Source: Vicinamibacteria bacterium (GTDB lineage: Bacteria; Acidobacteriota; Vicinamibacteria; Vicinamibacterales; 2-12-FULL-66-21). From it: a DNA stretch of 6,463 nt. The stretch is from contig JAICSD010000266.1 in the NCBI GenBank assembly GCA_025937075.1, positions 1 to 6,463 on the forward strand, given 5' to 3'. The position numbers and the translations under genes were made by a program. Below the pieces are notes generated by a model. That model was not told where the DNA came from. It was given only the letters and a program-made list of their open reading frames with translations, and made no database searches. Shown here piece after piece: positions 1 through 5,874 of the stretch; position 1 is the first letter of the stretch, and each line of letters begins with the position of its first letter.

Positions 1-2
1 AC

Positions 3-695
3 GGCACGAGCAGCTCGACGGAGCTCGATACGAACGGTGCGAAAGAGCTCGCGGGACGCGTCGTGGTCCAGCCGTTCCGGCGCGGCCGCAATCCTGGTCC
101 GCTGAGCGGCCTCGGCTTTCAAGTGGGAGGCAGCAGCGGCAAGGAGTCCGGCGAACTGCCGTCGTTCAGGACCTCGGTCCAGCAGACCTATTTCGCGTAC
201 GCCGCGACTGCGAGCGCCAGCGGATCGCACACGCGCGTCTCGCCGGCCCTGTTCTATTACCTGAAATCCGTCGGCGCGTTCGCCGAGTACGTGCGTTCGA
301 CGCAGGCGGTCGCGCGATCCACGACAACCGCCGATGTCAAGAACCGCGCATGGAATGTCACCGGATCATGGCTGCTTACCGGGGAAACGGCCTCGTACGG
401 GATGGTCCGGCCGAAGCACGACTTCGATCCGGAGAACGGCCATTGGGGCGCGTTGCAGCTGCTTGCGCGCTACGCCGTGTTGACGGTGGACCGCGATGCC
501 TTCGACCTCGGATTCGCGGCGCTCTCCGCGAGCCGCGAGGCGCGGCAACTCACGGTCGGTGCGAACTGGTACCCGACCGCGTTCGTCAAGTTCTACGCGA
601 CGTACGAGCGCACGACATTTCACGATGGCGCGGCGCGTCCGTCCGAGGACGTCATCCTGTTCCGTTCACAGCTGGCTTTCGGAGATCGTCGATGA
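3..695 (+). CDS. Phosphate-selective porin (OprO/OprP family), C-terminal part
   Basis: The frame is open from the left edge (first full codon at 3), so the N-terminus, signal peptide and most of the barrel are missing; 230 codons remain. The family is outer-membrane beta-barrels forming anion-selective channels. Seen: the typical late-barrel block with [12 protein letters not shown], then [22 protein letters not shown], then [19 protein letters not shown], and a final strand ending [10 protein letters not shown]. These match my memory of the OprO/P (phosphate-selective porin O and P) family. The stop overlaps the ATG of the sulfate-binding protein gene (ATGA, 692-695), so the two genes are almost certainly co-transcribed and translationally coupled. 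That context suggests a channel for sulfate or other oxyanions rather than phosphate, which is inference. Oddity: four residues (GDRR) follow the phenylalanine that normally ends such barrels. Family assignment is confident; substrate is not. Confidence 0.85.
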   Translation, partial: GTSSSTELDTNGAKELAGRVVVQPFRRGRNPGPLSGLGFQVGGSSGKESGELPSFRTSVQQTYFAYAATASASGSHTRVSPALFYYLKSVGAFAEYVRSTQAVARSTTTADVKNRAWNVTGSWLLTGETASYGMVRPKHDFDPENGHWGALQLLARYAVLTVDRDAFDLGFAALSASREARQLTVGANWYPTAFVKFYATYERTTFHDGAARPSEDVILFRSQLAFGDRR

Positions 696-1723
696 AGCGA
701 CAGGTGTTCCTGCTCCTGGCGACTGCCCTCGCCGTCGCAGCAGTCGCGAGCTGCCGCGGTCAGGAGGCGGATGCCACAACGTCCGAAGGACCGGTCCGCC
801 TGCTGAACGTGTCCTACGACCCCACGCGCGAGCTCTATCAGGAGTTCAATGCCGCGTTTGCCAAGTACTGGAAGGCTCAAACGGGGCAGACCGTGGACAT
901 TCAGATGTCGCACGGCGGCTCCGGTTCGCAGGCGCGCGCGGTATCCGACGGGCTGCAGGCCGATGTCGTGACGCTTGCGCTTGCGTACGACATCGACGCA
1001 AGCGAACGGGCGGGACTCATCACGACGGGCTGGCAGAAGCGATTGCCGCAGAACAGCTCCCCCTACACATCGACGATCGTCTTCCTCGTCCGCAAGGGCA
1101 ATCCGAAGCACATCACGGACTGGGACGACCTGGTGAAGCCAGGTGTCAGCGTGATCACCCCGAATCCCAAGACATCCGGTGGTGCGCGCTGGAACTATCT
1201 TGCCGCATGGGAATACGCCAGGCGCCAGGCCGCCGGCGGCGAGAACAAGGCCAGGGAGTTCGTCACGCGGTTGTTCGAGAACGTGCCCGTTCTCGACACG
1301 GGCGCGCGCGGCGCGACGACGACGTTCGTGCAGCGCGGGATCGGCGACGTGCTCCTGGCGTGGGAGAACGAAGCGTACCTCGCGCTCGAGGAAGCCAAAG
1401 ACCGCGTCGAAATCGTCGTCCCGTCGCTCAGCATCCTCGCGGAGCCGCCTGTCGCGGTCGTCGATAAGGTCGTCGACAAGAAGGGCACGCGAAAGGTTGC
1501 AGAGGCGTACCTCCAGTACCTGTACTCACCTGAAGGGCAGGACATCGCGGCGCGGCATCATTACCGGCCGCGCGACGCGAGCGTCGCGGCGCGGTATGCG
1601 AGCGCGTTCGCCAGGCTCGAGCTGTTCACGATCGACGAGGCGTTTGGCGGCTGGCCGCAGGCGCAGAAAACGCATTTCGCCGACGGCGGGACGTTCGACC
1701 AGGTCTATCAGCCGGGTCACTAG
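692..1723 (+). CDS. sbp: Sulfate-binding periplasmic protein of the sulfate ABC transporter
   Basis: A 343-residue protein that captures sulfate in the periplasm and delivers it to CysTW. The ATG at 692 is chosen because GGAG (681-684) lies 7 bases upstream and the signal peptide begins there. The body is close to enterobacterial Sbp: [81 protein letters not shown] and [12 protein letters not shown]. By alignment from memory with mature Salmonella/E. coli Sbp, the ligand residues D11, S45, G131, G132, A173 and W192 correspond to D43, S77, G163, G164, A205 and W224 of this precursor, all conserved. The N-terminus has a basic start, a hydrophobic core (residues 5-19) and VASC at 18-21, a lipobox-like site, so the protein may be a lipoprotein. 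It overlaps the porin gene by 4 bases and sits 2 bases before cysT. CysP (thiosulfate-binding) is a close alternative name, but the sequence reads more like Sbp. Confidence 0.95.
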   Translation: MKRQVFLLLATALAVAAVASCRGQEADATTSEGPVRLLNVSYDPTRELYQEFNAAFAKYWKAQTGQTVDIQMSHGGSGSQARAVSDGLQADVVTLALAYDIDASERAGLITTGWQKRLPQNSSPYTSTIVFLVRKGNPKHITDWDDLVKPGVSVITPNPKTSGGARWNYLAAWEYARRQAAGGENKAREFVTRLFENVPVLDTGARGATTTFVQRGIGDVLLAWENEAYLALEEAKDRVEIVVPSLSILAEPPVAVVDKVVDKKGTRKVAEAYLQYLYSPEGQDIAARHHYRPRDASVAARYASAFARLELFTIDEAFGGWPQAQKTHFADGGTFDQVYQPGH

Positions 1724-1725
1724 CC

Positions 1726-2565
1726 ATGGCGGTGCGTTCAACGCCGCAGAAACACACGGTTCTGCCCGGCTTTCGCGTGACGCTCGGGTTCACGCTGTTC
1801 TACCTCTTGGTCATCGTGCTCCTCCCGCTGGCGGCGCTGCCCATGCAAACGGCGTCGATGGGTTGGGCGGCGTTCTGGCACACGGTGACCGCGCCGCGTG
1901 TCATCGCGTCGTACAAGATCACGTTTCTCACGTCCTGCTGGGCGGCCTCTATCAACGCGGTCTTTGGCTTCATTGTCGCCTGGGCACTGGTGCGTTACGA
2001 GTTTCCAGGACGCCGCCTGATCGATGCGGCGATCGATCTGCCGTTCGCGCTGCCGACGGCGGTCGCGGGAATCACGCTGACGACGTTGTACGCGCCGAAC
2101 GGCTGGCTGGGAGGGCCGCTCGCGAAGGCCGGATTGCCCGTTGCCTTCACGCCGCTGGGCATCACGGTCGCGCTCGTCTTCACCGGCCTGCCCTTCGTGA
2201 TTCGCGCCGTTCAGCCGGTGATCGCGGAGCTGGACGTCGAGCTCGAGGAGGTCGCCGCAACGCTCGGCGCTCCGCGCTGGCAGGTCCTGCGCCGCGTCAT
2301 TCGGCCGTGTCTGGTGCCGGCGTGGCTGACCGGCGTGGCGCTCGCCTTCGCCAGGGGCATTGGCGAGTATGGGTCGGTGGTCTTCATCGCCGGCAACATG
2401 CCGATGCGCACGGAGATCGCGCCGCTCCTGATCGTGACGAAGCTCGAGCAGTACGACTACGCGGGCGCGACCGCCGTCGCCTTCGTCGTGTTGTGCATGT
2501 CGTTCGTTCTGCTCCTGGCGATCAACGCGCTGCAGGGATGGACCACGAGGAGGGTGTCGGCATGA
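1726..2565 (+). CDS. cysT: Sulfate ABC transporter permease CysT (CysU)
   Basis: A 279-residue inner-membrane permease, one of the two different subunits forming the sulfate channel; E. coli CysT is about 277 residues. Seen: VLPGFRVTLGFTLFY at the first membrane segment (about 18-40), further hydrophobic segments near 62-88, 100-122, 143-165, 198-220 and 245-270, and the family block DLPFALPTAVAGITL at 104-118. The EAA loop that docks on the ATPase is at about 174-194 (EEVAATLG...RRVIRP). Late motifs RGIGEYGSVVFIAGNMP also match CysT. The start ATG follows the sbp stop by 2 bases. No good ribosome-binding site is visible, so translation probably depends on coupling to sbp. The stop overlaps the start of cysW. 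Nothing is truncated or missing. Confidence 0.96.
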   Translation: MAVRSTPQKHTVLPGFRVTLGFTLFYLLVIVLLPLAALPMQTASMGWAAFWHTVTAPRVIASYKITFLTSCWAASINAVFGFIVAWALVRYEFPGRRLIDAAIDLPFALPTAVAGITLTTLYAPNGWLGGPLAKAGLPVAFTPLGITVALVFTGLPFVIRAVQPVIAELDVELEEVAATLGAPRWQVLRRVIRPCLVPAWLTGVALAFARGIGEYGSVVFIAGNMPMRTEIAPLLIVTKLEQYDYAGATAVAFVVLCMSFVLLLAINALQGWTTRRVSA

Positions 2566-3416
2566 TGCCGTTGACGGCATCCGAGCCGGTCTCCGAAAGC
2601 CTGAGGGAGCGCCGGCTCACCGAGCCGGCGATCGTCCGATGGATCGTCATCGGCGTGGCGCTCGGATTCCTCGCCGTCTTTCTGGCCATTCCGCTCGCCG
2701 CCGTCTTCGTGGAGGCGCTGATGGACGGCATCGGTCCGTACTTCGCCGCCATCGCCGAACCGGATGCCATCGCCGCGCTGAAGCTCACGATCGTCACCGC
2801 GATCATCGCAGTCCCCGCGAACCTCGTGTTCGGCCTGTGCGCGGGCTGGGCGATCGCCAAGTTCCGATTCCGCGGCCGGTCGCTGCTCACGACGCTGGTG
2901 GATCTGCCGTTCGCCGTCTCGCCCGTGATCTCCGGCCTTGTGCTCGTCCTGCTGGCTGGACGTCAGGGGTTGATCGGTCCGTGGCTCGACGCGCACGGTG
3001 TCCGGATCATCTTCGCGGTCCCCGGCATCGTGCTCGCGAGCATCTTCGTCTCAGTGCCCTTCATTGCCCGGGAAGTCATCCCCGTCATGGAAGCCGCCGG
3101 CACGCAGGAAGAAGAGGCCGCGCGAGTGCTGGGCGCGAATGGCTGGCAGACATTCTTCCGGGTGACCCTGCCAAACATCGAATGGGGCGTGCTCTATGGC
3201 GTGATCCTCTGCAGCGCGCGTGTGCTCGGCGAGTTCGGTGCGGTATCAGTGGTGTCCGGACACATTCGTGGCCTCACGAACACGCTGCCGCTGCACGTCG
3301 AGATCCTCTACAACGAGTACCGCTTCCAGGCGGCGTTCGCCGTGGCTTCGATCCTCACGTGCCTGGCGCTCGTCACGCTCGTCATCAAGACCGTCGCGGA
3401 GCGCCATGTCCGCTGA
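2562..3416 (+). CDS. cysW: Sulfate ABC transporter permease CysW
   Basis: The second permease subunit of the sulfate transporter, 284 residues. The start is placed at the first of two adjacent ATG codons (2562, 2565) because GAGGAGGG (2547-2554) ends 7 bases upstream; the next ATG is a possible alternative. Seen: a hydrophilic N-terminus of about 26 residues, the first membrane segment at about 27-50, then DLPFAVSPVISGLVLVLL at 114-131, the ATPase-docking EAA loop at about 184-204 (EEAARVLGANGWQTF...TLP), and GEFGAVSVVSGHIRG followed by TLPLHVEILYNEY. The last block is typical of CysW and distinguishes it from CysT. The C-terminal tail is shorter than the charged tail of the E. coli protein. 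It overlaps cysT by 4 bases and precedes cysA by 15 bases. Confidence 0.96.
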   Translation: MMPLTASEPVSESLRERRLTEPAIVRWIVIGVALGFLAVFLAIPLAAVFVEALMDGIGPYFAAIAEPDAIAALKLTIVTAIIAVPANLVFGLCAGWAIAKFRFRGRSLLTTLVDLPFAVSPVISGLVLVLLAGRQGLIGPWLDAHGVRIIFAVPGIVLASIFVSVPFIAREVIPVMEAAGTQEEEAARVLGANGWQTFFRVTLPNIEWGVLYGVILCSARVLGEFGAVSVVSGHIRGLTNTLPLHVEILYNEYRFQAAFAVASILTCLALVTLVIKTVAERHVR

Positions 3417-3431
3417 GAACGGCTGTTCGCG

Positions 3432-4481
3432 ATGAGCATCGAAGTTCGCCACGTGTCCAAGATGTTCGGGGATCATCCCGCGCTGCGGGACGTCAGCCTC
3501 GCGATCCCATCCGGCGAGCTGCTCGCGCTGCTCGGTCCCTCGGGGTCCGGCAAGACGACGCTGCTGCGCGTCATCGCCGGCCTCGAAGCGCCCGACACCG
3601 GCACACTCCACTTCGACGGCGACGATGCGACGACGCGAAGCGCCACCGATCGGCGCGTGGGCTTCGTCTTCCAGCACTACGCGCTCTTCCGGCACATGAC
3701 GGTGTTCGAGAACGTCGCCTTCGGACTTCGCGTCCGGCCACGCGCGCGGCGGCCGCCGGACGCAGCGATCCGGCAGAAGGTGAACGAGCTCCTGACGCTC
3801 GTGCAGCTCGACTACCTTGGCGACCGCTATCCGTCGCAGCTGTCCGGCGGCCAGCGGCAACGGGTAGCACTGGCGCGGGCGCTCGCGGTGGAGCCGAGTG
3901 TCCTGCTGCTGGACGAGCCGTTCGGCGCGCTCGACGCGAAGGTCCGTCAGGAGCTGCGACGCTGGCTGCGGCGGCTGCACAGCCAGATCCACGTGACGAG
4001 CATCTTCGTCACGCACGATCAGGAGGAAGCGCTCGAGCTCGCCGACCGCGTGGTCGTCATGAACGAAGGCCGGATCGAGCAGGACGGTACACCGGACGAT
4101 GTCGTCGAACATCCCGCCACACCGTTCGTGATGACGTTCGTCGGCGCGGTGAACATCTTCCACGGTCGCGTGCAGGACGGCAAAGCCTTTCTTGGATCGC
4201 TTGCGGTCGACTACCCCGCGCACGTGTCACCGGAGGCCAGGGAGGCCGTCGGTTACGCTCGTCCGCACGACCTGCTGCTGTCTCGAGATGGTGGTGAGGC
4301 CGCACTCCCGGCGACCGTACGAGCAGCGAGAGTGTCGGGTGCCCTCGTGAAGGTCGAGGTCGTAGACGATAACGAGATGGCGATTCAGGTGGAGCTCGGC
4401 CGCGAGCAATACGAGCAGCTCCACCTCTCGGCCGGCGACACGATCTACATCACGCCCAGGCGTCTCCGCGTTTTCACGTGA
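3432..4481 (+). CDS. cysA: Sulfate ABC transporter ATP-binding protein CysA
   Basis: The cytoplasmic ATPase that powers sulfate import, 349 residues (E. coli CysA about 365). All ATPase motifs are present: Walker [10 protein letters not shown] at 35-43, Q-loop Gln81 in FVFQHYALF, signature LSGGQ at 137-141, Walker B LLLDEP at 158-163, D-loop GALD at 165-168 and the switch His195 in [24 protein letters not shown] and RRWLRRLH are characteristic of CysA rather than of other oligosaccharide/anion ATPases. Residues from about 235 onward form the regulatory C-terminal region (TOBE-like, ending [11 protein letters not shown]), which is divergent and somewhat short. The ATG gives an N-terminus [13 protein letters not shown] matching the family. 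The ribosome-binding site is weak (at best GAGAACGG 3415-3422), so coupling to cysW is likely. It is the last recognisable gene of the operon. Confidence 0.96.
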   Translation: MSIEVRHVSKMFGDHPALRDVSLAIPSGELLALLGPSGSGKTTLLRVIAGLEAPDTGTLHFDGDDATTRSATDRRVGFVFQHYALFRHMTVFENVAFGLRVRPRARRPPDAAIRQKVNELLTLVQLDYLGDRYPSQLSGGQRQRVALARALAVEPSVLLLDEPFGALDAKVRQELRRWLRRLHSQIHVTSIFVTHDQEEALELADRVVVMNEGRIEQDGTPDDVVEHPATPFVMTFVGAVNIFHGRVQDGKAFLGSLAVDYPAHVSPEAREAVGYARPHDLLLSRDGGEAALPATVRAARVSGALVKVEVVDDNEMAIQVELGREQYEQLHLSAGDTIYITPRRLRVFT

Positions 4482-4491
4482 AGGACGACCT

Positions 4492-4695
4492 ATGATCAAC
4501 TCCGTTCGCGTGCCTCACTCGATGCTGATACTGGTTCACGCGCAGCACGTGGAGGCGCAACAGCTCTTTGCGACGCTCACGGGTTTACGAGCACGCACGA
4601 ACGCGCTCATGAAGCGTCCGTCGATCTGGTCGAGGACGTCTTCGCCTGACAGTCCTGCCTCATCCAGGAACTGCTTCGCATCGGCCGCGCGGTAA
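4492..4695 (+). other. Short ORF after cysA, possible remnant of a lost operon gene
   Basis: AAGGA (4481-4485), overlapping the cysA stop, sits 6 bases before an ATG at 4492, a better initiation signal than those of cysT or cysA. The frame runs 67 codons. Only the first 14 codons or so (MINSVRVPHSMLIL) lie outside arsM; the rest is antisense to the arsM 3' end, and its composition (Arg/Ser/Ala-rich) looks like a shadow frame. I recognise no domain. Two readings are possible: a chance start, or the preserved beginning of a former fifth operon gene whose body was replaced when the arsenic locus became adjacent. A functional 67-residue protein is the least likely reading. Confidence 0.2.
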
Positions 4696-5387
4696 ATCCG
4701 TGTCGGCTCGACATCCACGGCTTCGAAGCCTGCCTTCGTCAGTGTGTCCCGGTAGCTGCTCTCCTCGAGCGCTCCCGCGACACAGCCGATCCAGAGTTCC
4801 ATCGACCGGCGCACTGCGTCCGGCACGTCACCTCTGACGACGACATCGGACACGGCAAATCGTCCGCCCGGTTTCAACACGCGAAACGCTTCTGCGATCA
4901 CGCGATCCTTGTCCGCCGACAGGTTGATCACGCAATTCGAGATGATCACGTCGACGGAGTTGTCGGGCAGCGGAATGTTCTCGATGTCGCCCTTCACGAA
5001 CTCGACGTTCGTGAGCCCCGCCTTCTGCTGGTTCTCGCGCGCGAGCGCCAGCATCTCCTCCGTCATGTCGAGCCCGTACGCCTTGCCCCCGGGTCCAACG
5101 CGCCTGGCAGAGAGCAGGACGTCGATGCCGCCGCCAGAGCCGAGGTCGAGGACGACTTCGCCTGGCTTCAGTTCGGCGAGTGCGGTCGGGTTGCCGCATC
5201 CGAGCGACGCGAGCACGGCTTCGGCGGGGATCGCCGCGGTCTCGCCTTCGTCGTAGAGGTCCGCGGTGATGGGATCCGAATCGCAGCACGGGGACGTGCC
5301 GCATCCGCACGCCGCCTTCACGCCGCTGCGGGCCTGCCGCGCGGCCTCGCCATACTTCTGTTGAACGATGTCCTTGATTTGGTTCAT
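4536..5387 (-). CDS. arsM: Arsenite S-adenosylmethionine methyltransferase ArsM
   Basis: A cytoplasmic enzyme, 283 residues, that transfers methyl groups from S-adenosylmethionine to As(III), giving methylated, partly volatile arsenicals. The start at 5387 is preferred because GGAGG on the minus strand (5397-5393) lies 5 bases upstream. The frame is open much further upstream, but only as antisense of arsR. Seen: SAM-binding motif I VVLDLGSGGGID at 78-89, acidic GLDMTEEML at 105-113, GDIENIPLPDNSVD at 133-146, and the post-I block SNCVINLSADK at 150-160. Cys64 (SLGCGNP), Cys152 (SNCVIN) and Cys202 (WIGCVAG) correspond to the conserved arsenic-site cysteines of the family; Cys34/Cys35 probably supply the fourth. 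The N-terminus carries CGC and CC (27-35), and the tail ends with CC...CC (276-277, 281-282). It is divergent from arsR and convergent with cysA. Confidence is high. Confidence 0.95.
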   Translation of the reverse strand: MNQIKDIVQQKYGEAARQARSGVKAACGCGTSPCCDSDPITADLYDEGETAAIPAEAVLASLGCGNPTALAELKPGEVVLDLGSGGGIDVLLSARRVGPGGKAYGLDMTEEMLALARENQQKAGLTNVEFVKGDIENIPLPDNSVDVIISNCVINLSADKDRVIAEAFRVLKPGGRFAVSDVVVRGDVPDAVRRSMELWIGCVAGALEESSYRDTLTKAGFEAVDVEPTRIYRAADAKQFLDEAGLSGEDVLDQIDGRFMSAFVRARKPVSVAKSCCASTCCA

Positions 5388-5392
5388 CTGCG

Positions 5393-5397
5393 CCTCC
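5393..5397 (-). promoter_or_regulatory. Ribosome-binding site of arsM
   Basis: On the minus strand GGAGG lies 5 bases before the ATG at 5387. It fixes the arsM start and rules out the much longer open frame that continues upstream through the antisense of arsR. The G-end overlaps the palindrome CACATATGTG by one base. Confidence 0.8.
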
Positions 5398-5406
5398 ACA
5401 TATGTG
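5397..5406. repeat. Perfect 10-base palindrome in the arsM leader
   Basis: CACATATGTG reads the same on both strands. It lies between the predicted arsM transcription start (around 5408) and the arsM ribosome-binding site. It could be half of a regulator site or act in the leader RNA; a chance palindrome of this length is also possible in AT-rich intergenic DNA. Confidence 0.4.
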
Positions 5407-5408
5407 TG

Positions 5409-5438
5409 TTCGCGAATATATTGGAGCCGTGATACATT
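5409..5438 (+). promoter_or_regulatory. Weak candidate promoter of arsR
   Basis: TTCGCG (5409-5414), an 18-base spacer and TACATT (5433-5438) form a poor -35 and a fair -10. Transcription would start near 5445, fewer than ten bases before the arsR ATG, consistent with the lack of a ribosome-binding site. It overlaps the arsM promoter on the other strand. Other placements are possible. Confidence 0.3.
5412..5421. repeat. Direct repeat GCGAATATAT, copy 1 (candidate ArsR half-site)
   Basis: The ten bases GCGAATATAT are identical to 5446-5455, start to start 34 bases apart. This copy covers the -10 of the arsM promoter and contains most of the palindrome AATATATT (5415-5422). ArsR-family repressors usually bind AT-rich, partly palindromic sites over promoters, so these copies are good operator candidates; the assignment is inference. 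Confidence 0.5.
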
Positions 5439-5444
5439 TGTCAA
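5415..5444 (-). promoter_or_regulatory. Sigma70-like promoter of arsM
   Basis: On the minus strand the -35 is a perfect TTGACA (plus-strand 5444-5439), followed by an 18-base spacer and a -10 of TATATT (5420-5415). Transcription would start near 5408, leaving a leader of about 20 bases that carries the GGAGG site. The -10 lies inside one copy of the direct repeat GCGAATATAT, and the -35 lies just beside the other, so a repressor bound to these repeats would cover the promoter. This is the clearest promoter in the window. Confidence 0.7.
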
Positions 5445-5445
5445 T

Positions 5446-5455
5446 GCGAATATAT
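5446..5455. repeat. Direct repeat GCGAATATAT, copy 2 (candidate ArsR half-site)
   Basis: The second identical copy runs into the first two bases of the arsR start codon (5454-5456) and begins directly beside the arsM -35 element. Binding here could hinder both arsM and arsR transcription. Adjacent bases 5435-5446 also form the small inverted repeat CATT-N4-AATG. Confidence 0.5.
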
Positions 5456-5867
5456 GGGCCGCACTGCAGCCAGGACCGGGAAGCCGGCGATCGACCAGCT
5501 CGAAGCCGTTTTCAAAGCGCTCGCGGACAAGACGCGCCTGCGGATTCTGGCGCTGCTCGGCAACAACGAAGTCTGCGTCTGCCACATTCACGACAGCCTT
5601 GGGCTTCCACAGCCCACGGTCTCCCGGCACCTCGCGTACCTGCGGAGATCCGGCCTCGTCGACGTGCGCCGGGACGGCGTGTGGATGCATTACCGCGTCG
5701 CGACATCGCTCGATCCCGTGGCGCGGAAGGTCGTCATGTCGGCGATCGATGCGCTGGCGGAAGTTCCAACAACCAATCAGGATCGGAAGCAGTTCGAGCG
5801 GGCGTTCGGAGAGTTGTACGTCCTGAACACACCCGACGGCGGAGCGTGTTGCGCACCGCGGGCATGA
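5454..5867 (+). CDS. arsR: ArsR-family arsenite-responsive repressor
   Basis: A 137-residue winged-helix repressor of the ArsR/SmtB family that leaves DNA when As(III) binds. Seen: FKALADKTRLRILALL at 20-35, the metal-site CVC at 41-43, and recognition helix and wing QPTVSRHLAYLRRSGLVDVRRDG...HYRV at 53-82. Compared with the classical CVCxxC of E. coli ArsR, the third cysteine is His46 here. A vicinal Cys132-Cys133 pair close to the C-terminus could complete a thiolate site. The ATG at 5454 is the only sensible start: a stop lies in frame at 5430-5432 with no ATG, GTG or TTG between. No ribosome-binding site is visible, so the message may be leaderless. It is divergent from arsM, followed 7 bases later by the acetyltransferase gene, and probably represses both directions and itself. 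Confidence 0.95.
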   Translation: MGRTAARTGKPAIDQLEAVFKALADKTRLRILALLGNNEVCVCHIHDSLGLPQPTVSRHLAYLRRSGLVDVRRDGVWMHYRVATSLDPVARKVVMSAIDALAEVPTTNQDRKQFERAFGELYVLNTPDGGACCAPRA

Positions 5868-5871
5868 AGGG
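5867..5871 (+). promoter_or_regulatory. Ribosome-binding site of the acetyltransferase gene
   Basis: AAGGG lies 3 bases before the ATG at 5875 and 6 bases before the in-frame GTG at 5878. By spacing GTG is the better start, although ATG is the better codon; the difference is a single residue. Confidence 0.55.
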
Positions 5872-5874
5872 ACG

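Noticed and set aside
350..691. The sbp frame is open upstream to an ATG at 350.
   Set aside because: That stretch overlaps the clear porin coding frame, and the signal peptide and ribosome-binding site set the start at 692.
1738..2580. Long open frame on the minus strand antisense to cysT.
   Set aside because: Arg/Asp/Gln-rich low-complexity product with no domain, typical of a shadow frame in GC-rich DNA; cysT is unambiguous.
3246..4223. Long minus-strand open frame antisense to cysA.
   Set aside because: No recognisable domain and fully opposite a conserved ATPase gene.
2639..4297. Long plus-strand frame of 552 codons across cysW and cysA.
   Set aside because: Arg/Ala-rich shadow of two well-identified genes.
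4473..4482. Perfect palindrome TTCACGTGAA at the cysA stop.
   Set aside because: Short, lies mostly inside coding sequence, lacks a hairpin loop or T-run; probably chance.
4507..4542. Inverted repeat CGCGTG / CACGCG between cysA and arsM, considered as a bidirectional terminator.
   Set aside because: Only 6-base arms with a 24-base loop and no T-run on either side.
5421..5456. Alternative plus-strand promoter TTGGAG ... TATATG for arsR.
   Set aside because: Spacing of 24 bases is too long and the -10 would include the start codon.
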